Below, piece after piece: positions 57,384-64,000 of a stretch of 64,000 nt of DNA (the stretch's first letter is position 1; every line of letters starts with the position of its first letter). The notes under the pieces were generated by a model, which was given only the letters and a program-made list of their open reading frames with translations, searched no databases and was not told the origin of the DNA. The DNA is from Orbaceae bacterium BiB (GTDB lineage: Bacteria > Pseudomonadota > Gammaproteobacteria > Enterobacterales > Orbaceae): assembly GCA_036251205.1 (NCBI GenBank), contig CP133958.1, forward strand, positions 1,116,001 to 1,180,000, written 5' to 3'. Position numbers and translations under genes: made by a program.

Positions 57384-58295
57384 ATGGAACAAAAAATTAA
57401 GCTAACTAAAGGCGATCGTCTATCTGTTGCGTGGCGTTCTACCTTCCTACAAGGTTCTTGGAACTACGAACGAATGCAAAATGGTGGCTGGGCATTTTCA
57501 ATGATCCCAGCAATCAAAAAATTATATAAAACTCAAGAAGATCGATCTTCCGCATTAAAACGTCATTTAGAGTTTTTTAATACTCACCCTTATCTTGCTT
57601 CGCCTGTATTAGGTGTAACTTTAGCACTAGAAGAAGAACGTGCAAATGGTGCTCCAGTCGATGATGTTGCGATTCAAGGTGTAAAAGTCGGGATGATGGG
57701 ACCTTTAGCTGGTGTCGGTGATCCAGTATTCTGGTTTACGTTACGTCCAATGCTTGGCGCACTTGGTGCTTCTCTAGCATTAACCGGCAACATTATGGGA
57801 CCTATTCTATTTTTTGTTGTTTGGAATATTATTCGTTGGTGTTTTATGTGGTATACCCAAGAGTTTGGTTATCGTACTGGTTCTAAAATCACTGATAATC
57901 TTTCTGGCGGCTTACTACAGAAAATTACGAAAGGTGCCTCTATTCTTGGTATGTTCGTCTTAGCTGCTTTGGTACAAAGGTGGGTATCAATTAACTTTAA
58001 ACCTATTGTATCTGTCGTAAAACTTGATCCAAAAGCAACAATTGATTGGAACAACTTACCATCAGGTGGACAAGGCATACAAGATGCCCTCCTTCAAATG
58101 CAACAAGGCTTATCACTAACTCAAGATAAAGTAACAACATTACAAAATAACCTAGATCAATTAATTCCAGGACTTGTACCATTATTACTAACATTCTTCT
58201 GTATGTGGTTACTAAAACGTAAAGTATCGCCAATTATCATTATCGTTGGACTATTTGTGATTGGGGTTGTTGGACACGTTTTAGGTCTATTATAA
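57384..58295 (+). CDS. manZ: Mannose-family PTS membrane component EIID
   Basis: A 303-residue protein with the EIID core (SWNYERMQNGGWAFSMIPAI, GVKVGMMGPLAGVGDPVFW) and a C-terminal membrane anchor. E. coli ManZ is shorter (about 285); the extra ~20 residues between VQRWVSINFKP and the last helix (DPKATIDWNNLPSGGQGIQD...) are typical of Firmicutes ManN. GGAGG precedes the ATG. A strong terminator follows. Confidence 0.95.
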   Translation: MEQKIKLTKGDRLSVAWRSTFLQGSWNYERMQNGGWAFSMIPAIKKLYKTQEDRSSALKRHLEFFNTHPYLASPVLGVTLALEEERANGAPVDDVAIQGVKVGMMGPLAGVGDPVFWFTLRPMLGALGASLALTGNIMGPILFFVVWNIIRWCFMWYTQEFGYRTGSKITDNLSGGLLQKITKGASILGMFVLAALVQRWVSINFKPIVSVVKLDPKATIDWNNLPSGGQGIQDALLQMQQGLSLTQDKVTTLQNNLDQLIPGLVPLLLTFFCMWLLKRKVSPIIIIVGLFVIGVVGHVLGLL

Positions 58296-58318
58296 CAATC
58301 AATTAAGCAATAAATACG

Positions 58319-58363
58319 AAACCCATTTTTCATATTGTACTGATATAGAAATGGGTTTTTTTA
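58319..58363 (+). terminator. Rho-independent terminator after manXYZ
   Basis: Stem AAACCCATTT / AAATGGGTTT (58319-58328 with 58349-58358), a 20-base loop and a T-run. It separates manXYZ from the DUF956 gene, which may therefore get only read-through or its own promoter. Confidence 0.85.
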
Positions 58364-58412
58364 TTATTCTATTATATGATTAAGTAATGATAATAAGGAT
58401 AACAGCAATAAA

Positions 58413-58781
58413 ATGGTTCAATCATTAAATACAAAAGTGGATTTAGTTATTAAAGGTACCTCATTTATGGGAATCTCTGAATATGGCGACATAATGATTG
58501 GAGATAAAGCTTTTGAATTTTATCACAGTCGCGATAATCGAAAATTTATCCAAATTCCATGGGAAGAAGTCGATTATGTTACCGCTTCAGTGATGTTCGG
58601 TGGTAAATGGATTCCGCGTTATTCAATCCAGACTAAACGTAATGGCACTTTTACTTTTGCGTCAAAAGAGCCTAAAAAAGTGTTAAGAGCCATACGAGTT
58701 TATATTGATGGCGCCAGAATGGTTCGTTCACTTGGATTTTTTGGTGTGATTAAAAGAGCATTTAAAAAGAAAAAGAGTTAA
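58413..58781 (+). CDS. DUF956 family protein (ManO-like) of the mannose operon
   Basis: A 122-residue soluble protein (VDLVIKGTSFMGISEYGDIMIGDKAFEFY, then QIPWEEVDYVTASVMFGGKWIPRYSIQT) of the DUF956 family. In Lactobacillales this gene regularly ends the man PTS operon and is called manO; its role is not settled. Finding it directly behind manXYZ in a gammaproteobacterium suggests that the whole PTS group came from a Firmicute. The very basic C-terminus (IKRAFKKKKS) might touch membrane or nucleic acid. Confidence 0.88.
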   Translation: MVQSLNTKVDLVIKGTSFMGISEYGDIMIGDKAFEFYHSRDNRKFIQIPWEEVDYVTASVMFGGKWIPRYSIQTKRNGTFTFASKEPKKVLRAIRVYIDGARMVRSLGFFGVIKRAFKKKKS

Positions 58782-58824
58782 AATACCTACCGATCATCCA
58801 TTTTGATAATAAGTAGGTAATACC

Positions 58825-60015
58825 ATGCAACATACTATGTGGAAACTAGATAATGTTATAAAAAACTACGATTGGGGAACTAAAACAGCATTATCAACAT
58901 TATTTAATATCGATAACCCAAATAACCAGCCCCAAGCTGAAATTTGGATGGGAGCACATCCGGCAGGAGTCTCCACTGCAATTACTACGGATGGGAAACA
59001 GATCAAGTTAGATCAATTAATTGCCAAAAATCCCCAGCAGATCTTGGGTGAACAAACTTGTAAAAATTACCCAGCTCTTCCCTATTTATTTAAAGTATTA
59101 TCTGCACAAGAGCCGTTGTCAATTCAAGTTCATCCTGAATTATCAAAAGCAAAATTGGGTTATGCCAAAGAGAATCAACTTGGAATTGCCATAGATTCAG
59201 CGCAAAGAAATTATAAAGATCCTAATCACAAACCTGAATTAATTTATGCATTGACACCATTTTTAGCCATGAACGGTTTTCGGCCAATAGCGGAAATAAT
59301 ATCATTATTTACTGAATTGAATATTCAATCTCTTAATGAGTTAGTGCAAGCGTTCCAAAAAAATCAAACGGATGAAGGATTGAGTCAATTTTTCCACGGT
59401 ATCTTAATTTTAAATAATCAGGTTAAGCAACAAGCGATTAGCGAATTGCTAGAAAAAATTCAGAATAAAACCGAAACTCTTTTTGCTGTCATCAAACATA
59501 TGGCTATAAAGTATCCAAATGATAGTGGGCTATTCTCGCCATTAATTTTAAATGTAGTGCAATTGAAACCTCAACAAGCCATGTTCTTAAAAGCTCAGAC
59601 TCCACACGCTTATTTATCAGGAACAGGTTTAGAAATTATGGCAAGTTCAGATAATGTATTACGTGCGGGACTAACAAACAAGCATATTGATATAAACGAA
59701 CTATTTAATAATACGACATTTCATAGTATTCCAGCTAACCAATTACTAACAACCGCGATTAAAGAAAATAATAAAATTGATTTTCCTGTCCCCGTTAATG
59801 ACTTTGCTTTTGAAATTATTAATAGTGATGAAAACATCCGTCATGAAAAAACTATTAGTGCAGAAATTCTTTTTTGTATAACAGGAGAGATCACCTTATC
59901 CACTTCGAAAGATACCTTCACGATTAAGGCTGGAGAGTCAGTATTTATAGCTGATTGTGCTAAAACGTTTAGTTATCAAGGTCACGGCCAGTTAGCCAGA
60001 GCATTTAATCATTAA
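58825..60015 (+). CDS. manA: Mannose-6-phosphate isomerase, class I
   Basis: A 396-residue cupin enzyme converting mannose-6-P to fructose-6-P, feeding PTS-imported mannose into glycolysis. Zinc-site motifs are seen in LSIQVHPELSKA, DPNHKPELIYALTPF and the C-terminal LKAQTPHAYLSGTGLEIMASSDNVLRAGLTNKHID. Length matches E. coli (391). It lies 43 bases after the DUF956 gene. In bee-gut Gilliamella this enzyme has been reported to decide whether mannose, toxic to bees, can be used. Confidence 0.96.
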   Translation: MQHTMWKLDNVIKNYDWGTKTALSTLFNIDNPNNQPQAEIWMGAHPAGVSTAITTDGKQIKLDQLIAKNPQQILGEQTCKNYPALPYLFKVLSAQEPLSIQVHPELSKAKLGYAKENQLGIAIDSAQRNYKDPNHKPELIYALTPFLAMNGFRPIAEIISLFTELNIQSLNELVQAFQKNQTDEGLSQFFHGILILNNQVKQQAISELLEKIQNKTETLFAVIKHMAIKYPNDSGLFSPLILNVVQLKPQQAMFLKAQTPHAYLSGTGLEIMASSDNVLRAGLTNKHIDINELFNNTTFHSIPANQLLTTAIKENNKIDFPVPVNDFAFEIINSDENIRHEKTISAEILFCITGEITLSTSKDTFTIKAGESVFIADCAKTFSYQGHGQLARAFNH

Positions 60016-60017
60016 TT

Positions 60018-60039
60018 AAAAAGGGGTAATCCCCTTTTT
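60018..60039. terminator. Bidirectional terminator between manA and frdD
   Basis: AAAAAGGGG TAAT CCCCTTTTT is a perfect hairpin with a T-run on both strands, placed between two convergent genes, 3 bases after manA and 13 before the frdD stop. Confidence 0.9.
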
Positions 60040-60051
60040 AATATGCTAACG

Positions 60052-60411
60052 CTAATTAATAAATAAAAGATACCCGGCATGAAGAGTCCATGCTAAAGCG
60101 AGACCATAGGTTAATAATTTACCTCGTCGAGGATGAATATTAAAATCATGTAACATGTGTAAAATACGATGTAAACCACACCATATCGGCAAACTTATCA
60201 TTAAAAATAAAAATAATTTACCGCCCATTGTATAAATCAATTTTAAGATATAGCTACGAGTAGCCGCATCACCAAATGGGATAATAAAAGCAATAATCAC
60301 TATAACTACTGGAGAAAATATTGCTGCCCACATGCCACCTGCACTAAATAATCCCCAAAAAATAGGTTCATTAGAGCGAGTTAATGGTTTTTGTTTATTT
60401 TCCATATTCAT
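60052..60411 (-). CDS. frdD: Fumarate reductase membrane anchor subunit D
   Basis: A 119-residue three-helix anchor (SNEPIFWGLFSAGGMWAAIFSPVV, LHRILHMLHDFNIHPRRGK) matching E. coli FrdD, also 119 residues. The ATG at 60411 with AGGA upstream is chosen over the TTG at 60414. With FrdC it binds menaquinol. It ends the frdABCD operon, 9 bases after frdC. Confidence 0.93.
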   Translation of the reverse strand: MNMENKQKPLTRSNEPIFWGLFSAGGMWAAIFSPVVIVIIAFIIPFGDAATRSYILKLIYTMGGKLFLFLMISLPIWCGLHRILHMLHDFNIHPRRGKLLTYGLALAWTLHAGYLLFIN

Positions 60412-60420
60412 CAAAATCCT

Positions 60421-60849
60421 TTATTTAAAATAACCAAAAATCAGTAATAACATAATGGTTGAAATAATAATCGTTATGCACCACAATCCAAGCGTAAATA
60501 ACATATTTGGTGTTTTTTTGCCGGCAATAATAATATTCATAGCTTTAGGTGCTAAATTAAACCATGTCAAAGAATGTATTAGTGCAGAGAGTAATGCTAA
60601 AGTATTTATCACAATAACAACTGGATGCTGCAAAAAGAAAATAAAACGGTAAAATTCATTTTGCCCCATTTCGTTAATATGAGAGCAAACTACTCCAAAC
60701 ATCAATACAAGGCTTGTCCAGATCATGAAAAAAGCTGTTGACTCACGAAGTATATAGAAAAAATAGTAGCGTAATTTTAGCCACCAATTACTTTCCATTT
60801 GATTCAAATGGGGTTTACGATACGATTTATCTGACTCACTACTGTTCAT
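60421..60849 (-). CDS. frdC: Fumarate reductase membrane anchor subunit C
   Basis: A 142-residue three-helix protein (YRKPHLNQMESNWWLKLRYYFFYILRESTAFF, LIHSLTWFNLAPKAMNI) resembling E. coli FrdC (131) with a short N-terminal extension. It anchors FrdAB and shares the quinone site with FrdD. It lies 26 bases after frdB. Confidence 0.93.
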   Translation of the reverse strand: MNSSESDKSYRKPHLNQMESNWWLKLRYYFFYILRESTAFFMIWTSLVLMFGVVCSHINEMGQNEFYRFIFFLQHPVVIVINTLALLSALIHSLTWFNLAPKAMNIIIAGKKTPNMLFTLGLWCITIIISTIMLLLIFGYFK

Positions 60850-60875
60850 GATTGACTATTTCCATTACTAATTAA

Positions 60876-61616
60876 TTAAGACTGAATTTTGATTTTAGAA
60901 ATCAAATAATCCTTAGCACTTTCAACTTTCGCTAATTGAATAGCAAAAGCAGGATCCACCTGTTTTGGGCATACCGTAGAGCAAAAACCAACAAATGTAC
61001 AACGCCAAACTCCATTTTCTTGATTAAGAATAGGCATGCGGGCATGATGACCATTATCACGACTATCTAAATTATAACGCATCGCAAGTGATATTGCTGC
61101 AGGCCCAATAAATTCAGGGTTCAAACCAAATTGCGGACAAGCCGCATAACATAAACCACAATTAATACAGTGAGTAAATTGCTGATATTTAACTAGTAGA
61201 GCAGGGAGCTGCTTATTCATTTCATCTTTTGCTAATTTTAAGCCATCCATAATATAGGGTTTAATCGCCTCGATACTTTGCATAAAGTGCGTCATATTAA
61301 TAACAAGATCACGTTCGATGGGAAAATGAGCAAGTGGGCTAATCGTAATTTCTTTACCAACATAATCACGCACAAATGTTTTACAAAGTAGTTTTGGAAT
61401 ATTATTAATCATTACTCCACAAGAACCACAAATCGCCATACGACACGAACTTCGATAAACTAATTCAGGTGCTAGATTCTCTTTAATATAGTTAAGCATA
61501 TCAAGAATTGACATCGTATTATCATAGGGAATATGCTCAAATTTTTGTAGATATGGCTGGCTATCAGTTTCGGGATGATAGCGCATAATATTGATGGTTA
61601 TAGTCCGTTGTGTCAT
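60876..61616 (-). CDS. frdB: Fumarate reductase iron-sulfur subunit B
   Basis: A 246-residue electron-transfer subunit with the [2Fe-2S] ligands in [19 protein letters not shown] and a later Cys (LLCKTF), and the [4Fe-4S]/[3Fe-4S] set in [14 protein letters not shown] and [18 protein letters not shown]. coli FrdB has 244 residues. It carries electrons from menaquinol to the FAD of FrdA. Confidence 0.97.
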   Translation of the reverse strand: MTQRTITINIMRYHPETDSQPYLQKFEHIPYDNTMSILDMLNYIKENLAPELVYRSSCRMAICGSCGVMINNIPKLLCKTFVRDYVGKEITISPLAHFPIERDLVINMTHFMQSIEAIKPYIMDGLKLAKDEMNKQLPALLVKYQQFTHCINCGLCYAACPQFGLNPEFIGPAAISLAMRYNLDSRDNGHHARMPILNQENGVWRCTFVGFCSTVCPKQVDPAFAIQLAKVESAKDYLISKIKIQS

Positions 61617-61624
61617 AACAATAA

Positions 61625-63382
61625 TTACCCTTCTTTTCCACCATAAGAACGATTGGCTGGCGGCAGTTTACTCACATTAACATCATTAAACGTAATATTA
61701 GGTAACTCGTTTTCTCGATAAGAAGCCTGACTGTGTTTTAAAAACTGATCATCATTACGGTTTTGATATTCAACCTCAAGCCGTTGATGAGCACCTCGCG
61801 ACTCTTTGCGTAAAATTGCGCTACAAACTATCGCTTGAGCAACTAGTAAACTCTGTTTTAACTCTAATACAGCAATTAACTCTGTATTATAAACATGCGA
61901 TTTATCAACAATATTAATATTTTCCGCTCGTTCAATTAATTCAGATATTTTATTAATTGTATTTAACATTCCTTGCTCATTACGATAAATGCCACAACCT
62001 TGTTCCATCGTTTGCCCCATCTCTTTACGAATTTGAGCCCAATTCTCAGAGCCTTGATGATGAACTACTGACAATAATACTTTTTCAATCTGACTAGCTA
62101 GATTACTATTATGCCTAGTACTAAATGCCAGTTGTTTTGCATACTGTGCAGCTTGCCTACCGGCAATCTCACCAAATACAATCACTTCTGATAACGAATT
62201 TGAACCTAAACGATTAGCACCATGTAAACCAACAGAAGCGCACTCACCGACGGCATAAAGACCATTTAATATGGTTGAACAATTGATATCTGTTGTGATA
62301 CCACCCATAGTATAATGTGCCGTTGGCCTAACAGGAATCGGTGATTTTACAGGATCAACACCAACGTAAGTCCTAGCTAATTCTCGAATAAAAGGTAAAC
62401 GTTGATTAATTTTTTCCTGACCTAAATGACGTAAATCTAAATAAACAATCTCGCCATTAGCACTAGATAATGTATTACCTTTCTGATTTTCATGCCAAAA
62501 TGCTTGTGATAATCGATCCCTTGGTCCTAGTTCCATATAACGATTCTTCGGTTCACCTAATGGTGTTTCTGGCCCTAGGCCATAATCTTGTAGATAACGA
62601 TAACCGTCTTTATTCGTTAAAATTCCGCCCTCTCCACGGCACGCTTCAGTGATCAAAATACCGCTTCCAGGCAATCCTGTCGGATGATATTGAACAAACT
62701 CCATATCGCGTAGTGCAACTCCGTGACGATATGCCATAGCCATGCCATCACCCGTAACAATGCTACCGTTAGTATTGTATTGATAAACTCGACCAGCTCC
62801 CCCGGTAGCCATTATCACCGATTTTGCATTAAATTGAACTAACTTACCCTCCATCATGTTCAGAGCAACGAGTCCTGTAACTCGATTATCATCAACCAGT
62901 AAATCTAAAACATAATGTTCATCAAAACGATAAATTTGCTGAAACTGTAAAGATGATTGAAATAGAGTGTGTAAAATATGAAATCCGGTTTTATCGGATG
63001 CAAACCATGTGCGTTCAACTGTCATGCCACCAAAGCGTCGGACATTAACTGAACCATCTTTTTTACGTGCCCACGGACATCCTAAACGCTCTAGTTTAGC
63101 TAAAGCATTTGGAGCCTGAGAAACAAATAATTCAACAACATGTTGATCGCATAGCCAATCACCGCCCGATACCGTATCATAAAAATGAAATCCAAAACTA
63201 TCATTTTCTTGTATTACACCCGCGGCTCCACCTTCGGCGGCGACAGTATGGCTACGCATCGGATAAACTTTAGAGATCAATGCAATTTTGAGGTCTGGGA
63301 AATGTTGGGCTATTTCAATGGCAGAGCTTAGTCCAGCCCCTCCACCACCAATAATCGCAATATCGACATCAACGATTTTCAT
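61625..63382 (-). CDS. frdA: Fumarate reductase flavoprotein subunit A
   Basis: A 585-residue subunit that reduces fumarate to succinate in anaerobic respiration. The FAD-binding [18 protein letters not shown], the His-FAD motif [14 protein letters not shown] and the [10 protein letters not shown]-type segment [12 protein letters not shown] with [15 protein letters not shown] are present. The ATG at 63382 (MKIVDVDIA) has AGAGGA upstream and gives the family length; a longer frame from 63457 adds unrelated residues. It is divergent from dapD across 250 bases. Confidence 0.97.
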   Translation of the reverse strand: MKIVDVDIAIIGGGGAGLSSAIEIAQHFPDLKIALISKVYPMRSHTVAAEGGAAGVIQENDSFGFHFYDTVSGGDWLCDQHVVELFVSQAPNALAKLERLGCPWARKKDGSVNVRRFGGMTVERTWFASDKTGFHILHTLFQSSLQFQQIYRFDEHYVLDLLVDDNRVTGLVALNMMEGKLVQFNAKSVIMATGGAGRVYQYNTNGSIVTGDGMAMAYRHGVALRDMEFVQYHPTGLPGSGILITEACRGEGGILTNKDGYRYLQDYGLGPETPLGEPKNRYMELGPRDRLSQAFWHENQKGNTLSSANGEIVYLDLRHLGQEKINQRLPFIRELARTYVGVDPVKSPIPVRPTAHYTMGGITTDINCSTILNGLYAVGECASVGLHGANRLGSNSLSEVIVFGEIAGRQAAQYAKQLAFSTRHNSNLASQIEKVLLSVVHHQGSENWAQIRKEMGQTMEQGCGIYRNEQGMLNTINKISELIERAENINIVDKSHVYNTELIAVLELKQSLLVAQAIVCSAILRKESRGAHQRLEVEYQNRNDDQFLKHSQASYRENELPNITFNDVNVSKLPPANRSYGGKEG

Positions 63383-63632
63383 TTTAGATCCTCTTGATTT
63401 TTCGTTATGCACGGAGATCGTAAATCTAATTTTACTGGGCATAACTAATATCCACAATAAAAAAGAGAGTATTTAGTAGGTTTATCGTCAACTAATTATA
63501 TTAATTTATGATTAAAGTTGAATTATAAGAAATCCATGTACCCATTAAAAAACCGTTATTTTTATATTATACTAATTAGCCAAACTTGTTAAATCTACGC
63601 AAAATTATTGCGACGTAAAAAGGATAAGAACT

Positions 63633-64000
63633 ATGCAACAATTACAATCTATTATCGAAGCAGCGTTTGAGCGTCGTGCTGAAATCACCCCAACTAATGT
63701 TGATGCAGCAACGCGAGAAGCAGTCACTCAAGCAGTTAACTTACTAGATAATGGTAAAATGCGTGTTGCTGAAAAAATTAATGGTGATTGGGTTACCCAT
63801 CAATGGTTAAAAAAAGCAGTATTACTATCATTTAGAATTAATGAAAATCAACTGATTGATGGATGTGAAACTAACTATTACGATAAAGTCCCTTTAAAAT
63901 TTGCTGATTATGACGAAGCTCGTTTTAAACAGGAAGGTTTCCGTGTTGTCCCATCAGCAATTGCTCGTAAAGGAGCCTATATTGCGCGTAATACAGTATT
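63633..64000 (+). CDS. dapD: Tetrahydrodipicolinate N-succinyltransferase (5' part)
   Basis: The first ~122 codons ([20 protein letters not shown], then [20 protein letters not shown]) match the N-terminal domain of DapD, which succinylates tetrahydrodipicolinate in lysine and meso-diaminopimelate synthesis. The left-handed beta-helix part begins near the window edge ([12 protein letters not shown]) and the gene continues beyond it. AAGGATAAGAACT precedes the ATG and TATACT upstream may be the -10. Confidence 0.95.
   Translation, partial: MQQLQSIIEAAFERRAEITPTNVDAATREAVTQAVNLLDNGKMRVAEKINGDWVTHQWLKKAVLLSFRINENQLIDGCETNYYDKVPLKFADYDEARFKQEGFRVVPSAIARKGAYIARNTV

Noticed and set aside
63383-63632. 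FNR-type site expected upstream of frdA
   Set aside because: I found no convincing TTGAT-N4-ATCAA match in the frdA-dapD gap, so no site is reported although anaerobic control is likely.

Overview
The window looks like a chromosomal segment of an AT-rich gammaproteobacterium. Gene order (msbA-lpxK-ycaR-kdsB, cmk-rpsA-ihfB, dusB-fis, thrS-infC-rpmI-rplT-pheST-ihfA, frdABCD, dapD) and protein resemblance fit the enterobacterial side of the class. Low G+C, a Firmicutes-style mannose PTS next to manA, a fumarate reductase operon and a type VI secretion cargo gene suggest an Orbaceae gut symbiont such as Gilliamella. That identification is an inference.

Bases 1 to about 19,400 are an accreted, decayed mobile region. 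From the left it holds a T6SS module (a vgrG with a transthyretin-like tail and a partial membrane protein), the C-terminal stump of a TraI_2-type ICE relaxase, an IS3-family element, a Sel1-repeat protein beside a 45-bp tandem repeat, and the replication/partition module of a PFGI-1/SPI-7/ICEclc-type ICE (STY4528-like, DUF2857, ParB, a small protein, ParA, AlpA, LysR). Then come two cargo genes, a second IS3-family element, an IS6-family transposase pseudogene, a 23-bp copy of the 3' end of tRNA-Gly(GCC) flanked by direct repeats (an attachment site), a G+C-richer P4-type integrase cut in half, and a third IS3-family element. None of the three IS copies shows a clear target duplication, and each abuts a truncated gene, so IS-linked deletions probably removed the conjugation genes and the catalytic half of the integrase.

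From 19.8 to 27.3 kb lie core envelope genes: a MarC-family protein, a DUF2461 protein, kdsB, ycaR, lpxK and msbA (KDO activation, lipid A phosphorylation and flipping), plus a comEC split by a one-base change in a poly-T tract. From 27.6 to 41.3 kb a quinate/shikimate locus sits between comEC and ihfB, which are adjacent in E. coli. It encodes an old-yellow-enzyme-type Fe-S flavoprotein, an SDR, AroD, YdiB, a TIM-barrel protein, two YdiN-like transporters, an AroL-like kinase, YdiL, an aldo/keto reductase, a second shikimate dehydrogenase and a LysR regulator. A C9 tract and a 7-bp repeat array lie in two of its promoter regions.

From 41.5 to 55.2 kb are core information-processing genes: ihfB, rpsA, cmk, dusB-fis, the queuosine set (yhhQ, queC and a short-form queF under a probable preQ1-I riboswitch), ihfA, pheST with a phenylalanine-rich attenuator leader, rplT, rpmI, infC (AUU start) and thrS (probable tRNA-mimic operator). 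From 55.5 to 64 kb are manXYZ, a DUF956 gene and manA (mannose uptake and isomerisation), then frdABCD (fumarate respiration) and the start of dapD.
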